Positions 12,963-25,781 of a stretch of 64,000 bases of DNA are shown here, piece by piece. This DNA comes from Osmia lignaria lignaria (taxonomy: Eukaryota > Arthropoda > Insecta > Hymenoptera > Megachilidae): contig NC_135037.1 of the NCBI RefSeq assembly GCF_051020975.1, forward strand, positions 2,852,001 to 2,916,000. Direction: 5' to 3'. The notes beneath the pieces are model-generated. The model worked only from the letters and a program-made list of their open reading frames with translations, had not been told where the DNA came from and searched no databases. Position 1 is the stretch's first letter; each line of letters opens with the position of its first letter. The position numbers and the translations under genes were made by a program.

Positions 12963-15303
12963 AGTGGCCCATGCTAGGCCTTCTGAGACCTAGCTTTAAT
13001 CCGGCTGTGACATATATATATATGTATACATACATCTAAAACATAACATGGAGTTATTTTTTTAAAACCTTGTACACATTTTACAATAAGTTCTATATAC
13101 TTTGAAATTTAGCCACATAAACATCCGTATGTTGTTACTTAATATTTATGAAACCACTGATATATACAACAGTATCATTGCTAGCTTCACTATAATAGAT
13201 ACCATATAAGATTCCTTATCGTAAACCAAATAAATCTATTAACACCATTCTTGTGAAAGTGATTTAACATTAATAAAAACTTTTAACATGTACAGTACAA
13301 ACATTGACTTACTCCAAAGAACTATGCATTAACAAACTTAAATATCATTATTTCAAATCAAAATACTTTACAATCATAAACAATAATAAAAATATGATAT
13401 TAATGAATCGGTAAATATCAACATACATTATTCATTGAATGGCACATCTTAATTTTACTAATTCTAGTAAAATTACTTAATTTTTCTACTCGTAACTTTC
13501 TCTTTATATTATTCAGAATCCTACATTGTTAAATAAAACAAACTCGTATGTAATCTCAAATTTTTTTTAATCTTTGCTACATAATATTGAGATCGATCAA
13601 AAATCTAACCTATTCATTAGATGCGTAAAAGATCGATCCAGAATGTCCTTTGTATGCAAAACGAGTAACAGTAACACACTTTCTTCATAGACGAAAAGAC
13701 ATTGGCTAAAAAATTTCTTGCAATAAGTTTAACCGAAGTAGTAATCAAGAGAGAACAAGTTTAGAGCATATTCTATTCTCACGTTTCCACAGAACCCATG
13801 TGACGAAGGTAACATGCACATAGAACTTTTAATTCACTATTTTTCCTTAAAATTAATTCTGTAGTACTCCAATTTATAGTCGTAATTACATCAGCAACAA
13901 CAAAGAAAGATACAGCCGTAAATTACTAAAGTAACTGGCAGCCATTTTGAAGTGCCACATTCCTACACCGACTTGACACTCTTTTTCGTAATTTACAGTA
14001 TACACGAAGATTGTGCGCGAAAAAACAGATCGCTCTTTATAATTAATATGTCTAGTATATTTGGGAGATAGTGTTTAGGATTTAGTGAAGCACACGAAAT
14101 ATCAGATTTTCAGAAAGTATGTTCAAAAGCTTGATCATGCAAATATTTCTTCAGCAATTTGCAACTGCTTCTTTGTGCCAAATGGATGTCAACATTATAT
14201 TAATCGTTTCTATTCTTTCGTTCAACAGCTATTTTCCATACCTATGTATAGTGAACATTTCACTCAAATCGATTTAATTTTCATCAAGTTCATTCGTTTT
14301 TCATTTTCCCTCTGCCTCTTCTCGAATATTCATTACATCTCTTCTTGCATTTATACGATCTTAATAATTAAGTGTTCTCAAACTAGAAGAAAATGTGTAT
14401 AAAGTAATTGTTCATAATTTTTTAAAATCTTTTTATCAACGAATCAATATAGTACATGTACATAGACATATAATTATTTAGTATTTTCATTAATTTCATT
14501 TTTTCTTTTCAAATTATCTGAATTCAAGAAATGAATTGAAAATATAAAATAACCAAAATTATATTTTAATGAATTTTATTAATTTCCTATTATCGTACAT
14601 ACAACTAACTTATACTAAAATCTATTTAATATGAAAATAATAAAAACACAGTTCATTGGCATTCTACATATATTGTACTTATTTACGTCCTGTTGTGGAA
14701 CATATCTATGCGATTATTTGCATTTTGAACGTAAACGTATCAACATCCGCATATCATAAATTTTCCTCCCTTAAAGTTTGTCTGTAACAATATATTGATT
14801 AAATTAACTTTTCATCAATTTTTATTACATTTTTTAAAATTACCATCTATTGAATGGTGAAGTTATGGAATTTATATAAGTACCTGCTTATGAGCGCATG
14901 CATCTATACACGCGCAGACGCGTGCACACATCTTTCGTATAGCGATGTGCATATGCATACACATATGTATGTATATAAATACCTACACGTGCATACGTTC
15001 ATATGCGTGTTATATTTACTTTTTTTTGCCATTTTAAAAATAAGTTTCATAGTATTGATCATATTGAAATTCAAATTTAAGTAAGATGTGTTCCCAGTGA
15101 AGCTCAAGTTATACAGGATTATCTTTTATAATAAATTTTAAATACTGTTTCTTCAATTTTTTTATTTCACGTATATGTGAAATGTTTCTACATAGTAGTT
15201 TAAAAGTGAATAAAAATATGAAATACAAACTTTAGTTAAAAATTAGGATCATGATCGATATGATCAAAAATATAGTATATGTATACATATATAATATACA
15301 CTA
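12963..15303. other. Intergenic region between warts 5' end and the MITE upstream of fuzzy
   Basis: A minus-strand acceptor (TATATATGTCACAG, exon from 13004) indicates that the warts start codon lies in an exon preceded by an upstream non-coding exon, which I cannot place with confidence. The rest is AT-rich, with short open frames (14085-14402, 14854-15084) that look random. No other gene is seen. Confidence 0.55.
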
Positions 15304-15515
15304 TACCGCAGTTCACCAGAGTCCATAACTGCGACGCGCAGTTTGGAAGATGGTGGGGGAACGCAGCGAGCTCTCTGCTAATCGCTTTCCACTTCGTTTG
15401 GGAGTATCGCCAATCAGGGCGAAGATGCGCACTGGAGAAGCGCGAAGAACGAAAACTGGTCTTTTCGCAGTTATGGACTCTGGTGAACTGCGGTCAACTG
15501 CGGTCAACTGCGGTA
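15304..15515. mobile_element. MITE copy 2, with an expanded 3' terminus (212 bp)
   Basis: It has the same 31-bp terminal inverted repeat and interior as the element at 2673 (four substitutions). At its 3' end the terminal decamer, CAACTGCGGT, occurs two extra times (15495-15514), so the element is 20 bp longer than copy 1. It sits about 450 bp upstream of the fuzzy start codon. The open frames across it are not genes. Confidence 0.85.
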
Positions 15516-15967
15516 TACATGGTCAAGTATGTAACATAATATGTAGGTATGTAAAATACATGACCAGTAAATACATTTATTCTTTATATTTTGTAATTTG
15601 TCATAAAAAAGATGTTTCATTTTATATTTCAATCTTACACGAATTCAATAAATTAAAGTTTATCAACACAAGCGTTGGTGTATAGGTTATATTGTCTTTA
15701 TAAAAATATATATATACGCATTTATATATTTATATATACATATATATAATTTTGCCTGTCTGTACATATATGGTTGTATATATTATGTATGTATGCACTT
15801 ACATATTTCTACCAACAAGAACGAAATAAAATTAACACCATAAACAAAATTTTAATTTGAACAGCAAGAAGAAACATATAAATGTAAATACCCTTATATA
15901 ATTAAACGAAAGTACTGATTAAAATTATTTACGTTATTTAACGCATGAAGAACAGAAAGTAAATATC

Positions 15968-17544
15968 ATGGTAGCCCATATTATGTGTTTAACCTCTTCT
16001 GGCGGCATCCCTTTGTTTTCTCGACAAAAGGGTGAAGGAGATACGGTAAAATATTTATGTAATAAAAAAAATATATATATATGATTTATGAATATAGATA
16101 TGAACTTAAATTTCCTGCTTTACGTTTATAGATGACATTTTCTAAAATAGCATCTCTAAATGGAATACACATGTTTCTCAAGTCGCAAGACATCAAGCTT
16201 TTAAATACTGATTTGCCTGATACAACTATAATGTGGAAAGAATTTGAACAGAGCATTGCATTAATAGTTATTGCGAGTGGTACCACAAAATATGTTTTAA
16301 ATAAGTTTCTTGATGCTGTTTTTGGTGCAATGATTTTATTTGTGGGTATCGAAGAATTAAAGAGCACAAAAAATATTGAAAAGTTGAAGAAAGATATGCG
16401 TTTATGTAGTCCAGTTGTTGACAGTTTATTACAATGTATCGATGTTGGAGATGGAATTTATTCAAAAACTGACATCATCAACATGACAGAATGCATTATG
16501 TGTCAAGAATATAATGTACTGCAGGTACTTAAAATTTGTTTATTTTATTAATTGGTTTTCTACTAAGTAATAATATATTCAAGACTTACTTAGAGGGATA
16601 CGTGGAATGTTTGGATTCTATATATGGCTGTGTTTTAATACATGGATGTTTAGTAGTAGCCACTGAAGGATGGTGGAGTTTAAACCCAATTGAAAGAAAG
16701 TTGTTAATAATAGCTGTTAACAGCGAAGATACTTATACTACACGTGATATTCCAGTATTTTTACCTTATAAAAGTCCGAATGTAAGTAGTTTTAAAAAGC
16801 ACTTTCTGAACATGAATTTATTTTAGTAATTTGTAACATAAAGATTTTAATTAATAAAGCAAATTTTTTTTTACCATGGGAGACTATATAGATAGCTTTT
16901 AGATTGGTGTCTGTTAGATTGATTAATCATATTGAGGTACTAACATTATGCGGGCCGAATCCAGAATTATCAGAAATCGAGAGATTTGCTATACAGTGTT
17001 GGAAGAATGGTATCGATACCTTACGTCATGCGGAACAATGCTATCCACGGAATTTACCTATATCTATAAATTTAGATTCAGAAACACTTGGGTAATACAT
17101 TTACAAATATTTTACTGAAATAATTTTATACTTTACATTCTATATTTTTGAAAAAGTGTTAAAATATGTTTTATCTATGCGTTTAGATTTCTATTGGCGA
17201 ATTACAAGGTGCAGAAATTTATACTGAGTAAAAACACTCAATATGCAAAAAACAGAATCAGCGGTTCACACAGATTAGACATATTAAGAACTTTTTATCA
17301 TCAAGCTGTGGAGACTTTTATATTATCCTCTGAATCTTGTGATGAAATAAGCGACAATAACTGGCAATTTGTTGGCGCAAAGGAAACGTATTTATGTTCA
17401 GAGTATCACAAGTGTTATGCAGTTAAACAGGGAGATCATATACTTTGTATTTTATATGCTTCTGTAGTGCCCACTCATACCATGAGATTGATTTGTCAGA
17501 AAGTATTGAAAACATTACTTGTAGACAAACAAGGTTGTTGGTAA
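15968..17544 (+). CDS. fy: Planar cell polarity protein Fuzzy (FUZ)
   Basis: Exons: 15968-16045, 16132-16524, 16596-16781, 16892-17091, 17187-17544, giving 404 residues, close to vertebrate FUZ. Fuzzy is a planar-polarity effector. With Inturned it forms the CPLANE complex, a relative of Mon1-Ccz1 built from longin domains, and acts in ciliogenesis and wing-hair placement. The short first exon encodes MVAHIMCLTSSGGIPLFSR, matching the conserved FUZ N-terminus. Exon 2 holds SLNGIHMF and VFGAMILFVGIEEL, exon 3 the diagnostic VVATEGWW, exon 4 LTLCGPNPELS. The exon-3 acceptor at 16594-16595 is the one that keeps the phase. A poly(A) signal, AATAAA, lies at 17658, 114 bases after the stop. Confidence 0.95.
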
Positions 17545-18503
17545 AACTTAAATACAATTTTTTTATCTTACATTTGCTCTTATAATATTTGTTTCTTTAA
17601 TATCTTTATACTAGTTCGATATTACTGGTTTATTTCTTTTATACTTACAAATGAGTAAATAAATGCAGTGTGTAATGTATTTCTGTATACAGATATTTGA
17701 CTAAAGTAATCAATAATGCTGATCATGAAATTAATCAAATTCGTATTTTTTTTCGAAAACTTTACCGACAGTCCGTAGAATAATCCCTAAAAACGCGAAT
17801 AGACCTTTCTTTGTTCCTATTGAACAAATTGCAAAGAAATTTGAGAGACGTGTGCAGGTGATCCTAAAGAATGGCGTTCTGCTCCTTATTTTACCTAAAT
17901 CGCCAAAAAAGTTATAAAATATTGAAATTGGTGTTTGTCCACGGTCAAGAAAATGGCGGATCGGACTCACCTGCATTAATTTATTCGTAATATAAACATT
18001 TTTGCGAATTGTATGTCCAAATAGAGACCAGAGCGCCATTCTTTGGGTCGGATAGAGCAAAACGAGCACTCAGGGGATCGTGTAAAAGATTTAATTTAGA
18101 AAAATAGTGAGAACTACGATTTCGTTGATTTTTCACTCGCAAAAGACGTCAAAAAGGTAAAACAGACCACAAATTTCGTTCCTCGTTTTTTCTGTAGGCG
18201 GTCGGCGTCGAAGTCGATAAAGAAGAAAATGTTAAACGCCGCCTTTACCAAATATTTTCGGTATAAAACCGTGGAAAACATTTGAAAAACGTTTCAATAA
18301 AGGCATTCTTCAGAAAGAGCTATTCCGCAAGTCAACAATGTTGACGCAAAGATAATTTCATTTGATGGTTTAAATACATCCCAATACGTCCATATATAAA
18401 TAGATAAAATTTGTCACTCCCGGATAAATTAGTTTTATACAATATTAATATTCAATAAGAAATAATAGTATCAGAATTTGAATTGAAGTATAGGTCAAAC
18501 ATC
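17545..18503. other. Intergenic region fuzzy - NIPA
   Basis: After the fuzzy poly(A) signal there is no supportable gene. A minus-strand open frame at 17731-18069 lies in a segment with an imperfect inverted repeat: AAAGAATGGCG at 17866 and its reverse complement near 18033, with related flanks. This may be a decayed foldback repeat. The last 100-200 bases probably carry the NIPA promoter and 5' UTR. Confidence 0.45.
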
Positions 18504-19858
18504 ATGGATAGTGCAAAATCGAATAATACAACAGATTTTTATATAGGTTTAGGGTTAGCCATTAGTTCTAACGGTTTTATAGGTTAGTTGACTTTTAAAA
18601 TTTGTAAGCAATTGATCATTAAACATTGTTGTATTTATTTAGGTGCTAGTTTTATTATAAAGAAAAAAGCATTAATTCGTCTTCAAAGATACGGTGGATT
18701 ACGAGCTTCGTCTGGAGGATTCGGATATCTGAAAGAGTGGATATGGTGGACTGGCCTTCTTTCAAGTAGGTGAAATGAATAAATGGGAATAGATTTTGTA
18801 TTATAAATCAATATTCGTAGAATATAAATGTGTTTATAAGAAACTGTAACCTTTTTAGTAAAGAAAAAATATCTTTATTTCTATTAAAGTGGCTATAGGA
18901 GAAGCCGCTAATTTTGCTGCTTACACTTTTGCACCTGCTTCATTGGTTACTCCATTAGGAGCACTTAGTGTTCTAATATCTACAATATTAGCATCAAAGT
19001 ACCTGAATGAAAAACTCAATTTACTGGGAAAGGTAATATCATAGTATATGTACAAATGACATATATTTTATGTAATGTATATATTAAACAAAAATGACAC
19101 AGTTATATCTATTTCAGATCGGTTGTCTTTTATGTATCTTAGGTTCAACAGTTCTTGTACTTCATTCTCCAAAAGTAGAGGAAGTTAGTACATTGGATGA
19201 ACTTTTAGATAAGGTTAAAGGTCCAGGATATGTTATATATGTTTTAAGTGTAATAATATGTAGTCTTCTAATAATTTTTTATTTTGGTCCTGCTTATGGA
19301 AAACAAAATATTGTGATATATATTTGGCTGTGCTCATCTGTTGGCTCATTGACTGTTATGAGCTGTAAGGGACTAGGACTGGCTTTGAAAGAAACAATTA
19401 CAGGATATAACAATGGATTTGCAAACTGGTTAACATGGGTTTTTCTATTTACTGTTATACTTTGTATCGGTGTACAAATGAACTATTTGAATAAGTCGCT
19501 TGACTTATTTGAAACTACAGTTGTAACACCAGTGTACTATGTATTTTTTACAACATTAGTAATAATTGCATCTGCTATATTATTTAGAGAATGGAAAAAC
19601 ATGAGCACAGAAGATATTTTAGGTTCTTGTTGTGGTTTTTTAATTGTAATAATTGCCATATTTCTTTTAAATGCATTTAAAGAGTTAGATATACATTATG
19701 ATAATATTAAACACATATTACGCCCTAAAAGAGAAATAGTTCTAAGCAATAATCAGTGGGATAATGCACACGAAGAAAGATTATTGTTACGAATGGAAAC
19801 TAAAAGACTTGAATTAGAGCATACATACGGAGCTCAAACTTTGACAAGAACTATATAA
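18504..19858 (+). CDS. NIPA2: NIPA-family magnesium transporter (NIPA2/spichthyin orthologue)
   Basis: Exons: 18504-18582, 18643-18765, 18890-19032, 19118-19858, giving 361 residues in phase. NIPA proteins are multi-span Mg2+ transporters of endosomes and the plasma membrane; fly spichthyin restrains BMP signalling by promoting receptor internalisation. Diagnostic segments: GLGLAISSNGFIGASFIIKKK at the N-terminus, GEAANFAAYTFAPASLVTPL, GALSVLISTILASKYLNEKL, KIGCLLCILGSTVLVLHSPK, and NYLNKSLDLFETTVVTPVYY. About nine hydrophobic helices are visible, with a charged cytoplasmic tail. The start codon follows an untranslated leader and gives the usual family N-terminus. No canonical AATAAA is seen soon after the stop. 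Confidence 0.95.
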
Positions 19859-20324
19859 TGTTTGAATACACTGTGTTATGTTGTACAACTATAAATTTAA
19901 AAACACTTTTAAAGTATTTGTATTAATATATTGTAATTAGTAATGTGATATATACTTTCTATAAACTTAGGACGCCACTTATGTCATTTTGTTTTACCGA
20001 CGGCGACTCCACTGATTAGACGACAACAGGCTAAGTCAATATGGCATCGAAATAACCTGTCAAATACGCTAAAAACGCTCAGTTTTATCCATGCATAACT
20101 TCTGAACTGGTGGATTCCGCGCCTTAAAACTTGGATTTTTAGATTCTACTAGTTAAATACTTCAAGAAGATAAAAAAAAGACCATAATTTTTGGGTCCCC
20201 GAAGTGAAGTCCACCCACAAATTTTGTAGAAATATTTGTACTTGTTGAAAATTTTTAATATCATGTTACGATGATCTCTTCTATACAAGCGTTACATGTG
20301 TACATTTAAAAACTCTTCTATTTT

Positions 20325-20945
20325 GTCGATACAGATGCGAATTAAAATAACATATTTCTCATTTATTCTGATTTTATGGTGATAATTTATTAAATACCAT
20401 TAATATCTTATGTATTTTTCTATCTTTTTTCTTATATTTCAGTGCTTTAAAGTGAAAAAAGTAATTTTGATCATATTTCAATATGGCGTTGATAATTTTC
20501 AACGAATCTTTCCATTCTTTTAATGTTAAAGTTTCAAAGCAATTCGAAGTTTCTACCAATGCCTGTGATTGGTCATTCTATTATGGCGTCCTCCCATTTA
20601 GACCAATCAGATTCATCGTTAAAGGGTGCGTTGCGCGGAGTGTGGTGGAGTGCAACAGTCCTCTTCGAAGCTTCGTCCGTCTTGCACGTGTCTGCAACAG
20701 GTAAGATTAAATTATCTTCAAATATTAAATTAAATTGTCTTTCGGGTGTTGAAAATACAAAAAAGAGAAAGAATAGCCGAAGAGAAGTCTAGCTCTTTGT
20801 TTTTTGACATTAATTCGAGGTTATCTTTAAAAATACGTGAGTTGAAATTTGTCGCTCTTGCTGTGAATTTACAATGAAGTTGGAACAGCAGAATCTGAAT
20901 TATTTTCCTTTTATATCAATAATTTTTCGAATATTATTGCATTTT
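20325..20945 (+). promoter_or_regulatory. Duplicated promoter/first-exon block, copy 1
   Basis: This block aligns with 21026-21650 at roughly 80% by eye. It contains a perfect inverted pair of CCAAT boxes, TGATTGGTC at 20566 and GACCAATCA at 20601, 26 bases apart (NF-Y-like). A GC-richer stretch follows and then the splice donor GCAACAG/GTAAGA at 20701. The layout is that of a TATA-less promoter with a short non-coding first exon. Transcription start is inferred, not seen. Confidence 0.55.
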
Positions 20946-21025
20946 TTCATGTTTTTAGTACATTTTTCCCGTAATTTATTGTTATATATCGTGATAATTG
21001 ATTTTCTCGTTTTTTACTATTACGC

Positions 21026-21650
21026 CGATATAGATACGAATTAAAATAACATTTCCTTCATTTATTCTGCTTTTATATCAATAATTTCTTAAATCCCGTC
21101 AATATCTTATATTTTTTCTACTTTGTTTCTTATATTTTGGTGTTTAAAGTTGAGAAAAGTAATCTTGATTTTATTTCAATATGGCGTTGATAATTTTTAA
21201 CGAACCTTTCCCTTACGATTAGTATTAAAGTTTCGAAGCACTTTGAAACTTCTATCGATGGCTGTGATTGGTCGTCCCATGTTGGCGTCCTCTCATTTCG
21301 ACCAATCAGACACGTCGTTGTGTGAGCGAGTGCGTCGATTTGTGGCGCAGTGCAGCAGTCCTCTTGGAAGCTTCGTTTGTTTTCCACGCGTCTGCAACAG
21401 GTAAGATTAAATTATCTTCAAACATTAAATTAAATTGTCTTTCGGGTGTTAAAAGTACAAAAAATAGAAAGAATAGCTGGAGAGAAGTCTAGATTCCTGA
21501 TTTTTGACATTAATTCGAGGTTATCTTTAAAAATACGTGAGTTGACATTTGTTGCTCTTGCTGTGAATTCACAATGGAATTGGAACAGCAGAATCTGAAT
21601 TATTTTCCCTTTATATCAGTAATTTCTTGAACATTATTCAATGTTTTTCG
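21026..21650 (+). promoter_or_regulatory. Duplicated promoter/first-exon block, copy 2
   Basis: Tandem paralogue of the block at 20325. The inverted CCAAT pair is kept exactly (TGATTGGTC at 21265, GACCAATCA at 21300), as is the donor TCTGCAACAG/GTAAG at 21401, while the sequence between them has diverged. Conservation of these particular elements suggests both copies are functional alternative promoters of the downstream RNA. Confidence 0.55.
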
Positions 21651-23289
21651 TATCGTTTCACACAATTTGCTGTTTTTAATTTAATAACGTTTTTTCTTGA
21701 GCATCGTAATATTATTCCTGTTTAGACCTGTTCGTGTACTTCGTTAGGTATCGGCCGATAGCAGAATATATCGAACATTGCCGAGAGTTGCCGAAGTGCC
21801 GACCCCTCGTCGTCGGAAAGGAAGGTCTCGCCATTTCTCTCGCGAACGTCCAAGTGACAAGACCTGTTGAGAGCATCCTTCCGCATAAGTAATAGGTACA
21901 CGTTTTATCTATTAAAATATTTTGTATCAATTATAGTTCGATCGTTTATTAATAATAACTTTATTATTGTTGATTAAATTTTATTTACATAAATTCGTAT
22001 TTCTTTTTTATTACAGATATTTGGTAGAGTTTGAAAGCACGCCGTGACACCTGATATGGGTTTGACATAGAATTTCGTAAGAATTTATTGTTTTAATTTA
22101 TTCTAATCAATTATTTACGTTTATTATTACTTTTTTTTCATTGAGTCGTTGTTAATTGTAAGCATTTTTGATAATTAATTGGTACCAAGGTACCAAGAAA
22201 GAAAAGATTAGAGATATTTTTTTTCTTTAATCAATTCATAGAAAAAGAATAATTAATTTTTCATTTTATTAAATAGTTTCGTCTAGTATTTTAATACATT
22301 TGTTTTAAATTAGAACAAAATTGAAATAATTCGTATTTTACTGCAAATGATTGCTTCTCTTCTGCAATTATTAATTATTTTAAACAATCTATTTTTGTTA
22401 AATTGTAGTAATTATATTATAATATCCAGTTTTCGATGCAAGTTACAATTAAAATAGAATCACGTTTTTAAATCACATGCTGTTTAAGCATGATTAATTA
22501 TTGGATTTTGCTTATTGAAAAGAATTAGATAATTTATAAATTACTACGTAATAGAATTACCAACAATTTTTAATATGCTTACAATTTTAACAACAAAAAT
22601 CCACTGCTTTAATAAAATAGTTTATTATATGTATTTAACAATGTATTTTTATCCTTGCAATATTCATTGGAATAATTATCAACAATTATTTAATACATTT
22701 CGTTATTACGATGTTATCTAGGATCCATATTCAACTCAAATAATATTCGTGTTCGTTGAAAATATTTCACGAACACTGATATTTCCATTTACACATAACA
22801 GTATTTCTTTAACGAATGCTTAATAGGAAGAATGTTTTGTTTTTTTTTTCTTTTGTATATTTCCACCCAGCCCATCCCTGCTCACTAAGCTTTTCTTCCA
22901 GGAATTGTTGTGGCCGCGCGCAAGGCGGTCGGTAGAGTCAGTGTTTGCACGTACTTACAATGTTTTGATTTTGACAAGGGTGAACTGGCCCTGAATAGAG
23001 TTGCGTTTGCTCAATTAGGAATCACGCGAAAGTAGAGTCAGTGTTTGCTGCGTATAATAAAATATTTTCTAGAGCATCGCGGCTCTGATTTTTCTTTTTC
23101 CATCGTGAAAGTAGAGTCTTTACAATTGTTCGCCGGAAATTATTCACGGTCGCGTTACTATTTTTATTTTTAATTTTTTTTTAATTGCTCGATATATTCG
23201 GGATTAGAGTCAAAGCACCACTGAAGAGGAGTTTTGGGCGGTGCTCCATAAGGAAAGAGTGTAAGTATCTTATTACTTTATTTAATTAA

Positions 23290-23797
23290 TTTTAATTGAA
23301 ATAGAATAATTTACAATTCCAATACTTGATAATTGAAAGTTCTTAATTGCTATTGCTAATATTTTATAAAATTCAATTTCATATATAATTTTATTAGAAT
23401 AAAAATTGATAATTTGCAAAATTAACCGTAATTCTTTTTTGTTTTGTTACAGATGAATTTTTTGATTGCCGAGTTCCTGGATATCCTGATGATGGCTTTC
23501 TTCACGACTTCCGTCTTGGTACGTCACTTAATTGCTTTTTATTAAAATAGAATAATTTACAATTTCAACCCTTGATAATTGAGATTTCTTTTTAATTGCT
23601 AATATTTTATAAAATTCAATTTCATATATAATTTTATTAGAATAAAAATTGATAATTTTCAAAATTAACCGTAATTCTTCTTTTTTTGTTACAGATGAAT
23701 TTCTTCACGACTTCAGTATTCTCCTACAAGGCAGCCTCCTACCTGGTGTTGTCCATCCTCCTACTTGACTGTCGGAGGAAGAGTATATCTGCGAACG
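23290..23797 (+). repeat. Tandem duplication of an intron-plus-exon unit
   Basis: The intron preceding the exon at 23453 and the intron preceding the exon at 23695 are near copies (shared stretches such as ATATTTTATAAAATTCAATT), both ending TTGTTACAG. Both exons begin ATGAATTT and share TTCTTCACGACTTC. The second lacks 39 bases (13 codons) present in the first. This is an exon duplication by unequal exchange within the locus. Confidence 0.75.
23453..23797 (+). other. Possible microprotein frame across two duplicated exons
   Basis: Exons 23453-23518 (22 codons, phase 0) and 23695-23797 (34 codons plus one base) each start with ATG directly after the acceptor and splice in frame. The second encodes a hydrophobic run, AASYLVLSILLLDCRRK, like a single membrane helix. 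The length difference between the duplicated exons is a multiple of three. If the following intron is retained, the frame stops at a TAG within about 45 bases. No family is recognised. This may be chance in a non-coding RNA. Confidence 0.2.
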
Positions 23798-23905
23798 GTG
23801 AGTCGCATGTTTTATGGTTCCTCTGGTGCCCAATCATGTTGTAGGACGAATGGTCCGAATCGACACGGGCTACTAGTTGTATACGTGCTTGGCAAGCATA
23901 GTGAC

Positions 23906-23931
23906 CATGGGTATGATTATACATACCCATG
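23906..23931 (+). other. Perfect 10-bp stem-loop
   Basis: CATGGGTATG and CATACCCATG pair perfectly around a 6-base loop (ATTATA). The hairpin is flanked by AGTGAC on both sides (23900-23905 and 23935-23940), which could be a small insertion scar or part of the RNA fold. It lies about 110 bases after the donor of the exon ending at 23797. Confidence 0.7.
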
Positions 23932-24666
23932 AGTAGTGACATTTTTATTGTTTCATTTCATTTAGTTAGGCTAGGTCTTCTTGTACTCCGCGTTTTTTAA
24001 TATCATTTCAATTCCACATATTCCAATAGATATTTATGAAATATATGAATGCTCTTAAATGTTCTTAAATGTTCTTAAATGTGGAATTAGAATATTTTAA
24101 TACCGAAACAATTTTATTTAGTTTTTATTCAAATCGATATGATATTGGTAATATAATATGTATACTGAATATACATATTAATTATGATCTTACATTGATT
24201 TCATTACATTTTGTACATTGTAAATTCAAATATAATTTGAGACTTTTTTACGAGGAGTAAAGTTCAATTCATTTCATGTAAAATTGAACAATTTATGTGC
24301 AAGAAGACAATTCGTGACGGGTAGATTTCCAAGCCAGAGTGATCTATTTCAATACATTTTGACACATTTTCAATACACTCTGAGGAGGGAGTCACCCGAG
24401 GATGTTTTAATTTTTTATTAATTTTCATAATAAATTCTTTTTTCATTGTAAAGAATTCTTAATTGGTCATTTTGCTTTTAATAAAATATCAAATACAATT
24501 TTGACATTAAATTCCTTTTTATTAGAGTTTTGCCTTTATTAAATTAGTGTTGCGAGAAATTTCCGACGCGAGAGTAAATATGACGATGCACTGACTAGTA
24601 TTCGGTGGGAATCCTTTTGGTTTTTAAACTCAATCCTTTTTATTATTTAATTAATCAAATTAGTTA

Positions 24667-24985
24667 CAAGGATTCCGCGGCATAAGACCGTGAACACCAT
24701 CTCTGGGAGATATACCCATGCATTACTAGGCCTTTGCAGGCGCAGCTTTAGAATACGGAACATATGAAAATATGTTACCATATTCTAAACTGTAGTCCTT
24801 TTGTCTATACTATGGGCGTCCGTCAATCTGACACCGTTGGATGCAACGTGTTGGACGGGCGGGTAGCGCTCTTAGCGAAGGGGTGCACTCTGTCCTGGCG
24901 TTACGACGTCCAGGCGGGGTGGGTGGTATGTAGCGTCTGGCGCAAGTCTAGGGGGCGTGAGACCCTTCGTTGCCAGCTGATATTA
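24667..24985 (+). ncRNA. Structured RNA domain, copy 1 (319 bp)
   Basis: It is 98% identical to 27651-27969 (7 substitutions, no indels) and GC-richer than its surroundings. Visible folds: a long hairpin at 24742-24793 with stem GCAG/CTGT, one bulged base, TTTAGAATA/TATTCTAAA, an internal loop, AACATAT/ATATGTT and a GAAA tetraloop; CGTCCGTC (24817) with GACGGGCG (24854); CCTGGCG/CGTCCAGG at 24894-24914; CTGGCG (24937) with TTGCCAG (24970). Upstream, GGAATCC near 24608 can pair with GGATTCC near 24670, an arrangement also present at copy 2. A three-letter frame runs through it, but codon patterns are not protein-like. Function unknown. Confidence 0.6.
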
Positions 24986-25781
24986 GCAGTGCACCATGTT
25001 TGCGTCATAGTTGCTCAATTTTACTTTTCAGTATTTGTTCTTAAAGCTTTATATTTACAAAGTCGAGTCACTTTTATTATATTAAAATAGTGAAATATTA
25101 GCCCGTTAGATGTTTATGTACTAATCATGTTTGTAGATCAGGATTTTCAGGTTTAACCCTTTCCGTGTTTATTGCCAAAGCCCATTCACGTGCCCAGGTG
25201 CTACTTGGATGGGTAGAGGCAATGGGCACGATGACCTAGTTCATAAGAATAATAATTAATTAGCGGCTGGCATTGTGTTAGTATATCGTGCACGACGTAA
25301 TCTCCACATATGGTGTGTGTGTTTTTAGGCTGTGGGATTGCGTCGGTTTAATAACTTCTTCATTTAACTTTTAATTTGAAATAATATTTTATTCAATAAG
25401 ATGTACAATGAACGTACAAACCAAACAGTATTATTACCATTACTATTACCATGGTTATTACCATTATTTAGAAATATTCTATATCAAAGTAGTTAATTAA
25501 ATTTTGTAATTATCATTATACGCAATGATTGCTAGCCTTGCCAGACGATTTCAGTGAAAAATGGTACGTACCGTAGAGTGTGATGTGAGATGAAACTCGG
25601 GTGACGGAGGCGTCCCGGGACGTTCTCCCTAGTTTAGGCTCTTGCGCCCGGGTGGAGTGTATGGGGGTCGTGGAATGAATTTTTGTGAGAATGTGATTTT
25701 GCCTTTTTTAAATATAGCGTTAGGTAGGTAGGTAGTATACCTTCTGGTGTGTGTGATAGATTGTAAGTAAGTAGGGCCGGG

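Noticed and set aside
15279..15685. Overlapping frames of 64-111 codons, with a copy at 2682-2933
   Set aside because: They run through the MITE and simply reflect its GC-rich interior; no transposase or other domain.
17731..18069. 112-codon minus-strand frame between fuzzy and NIPA
   Set aside because: No recognisable motif, lies over an imperfect inverted repeat, and lacks promoter or splice context. Chance or decayed repeat is more likely.
24764..25090. 108-codon frame repeated at 27748-27999
   Set aside because: The frame is duplicated only because the structured domain is. The copies end differently and the substitutions follow RNA pairing rather than codon positions.
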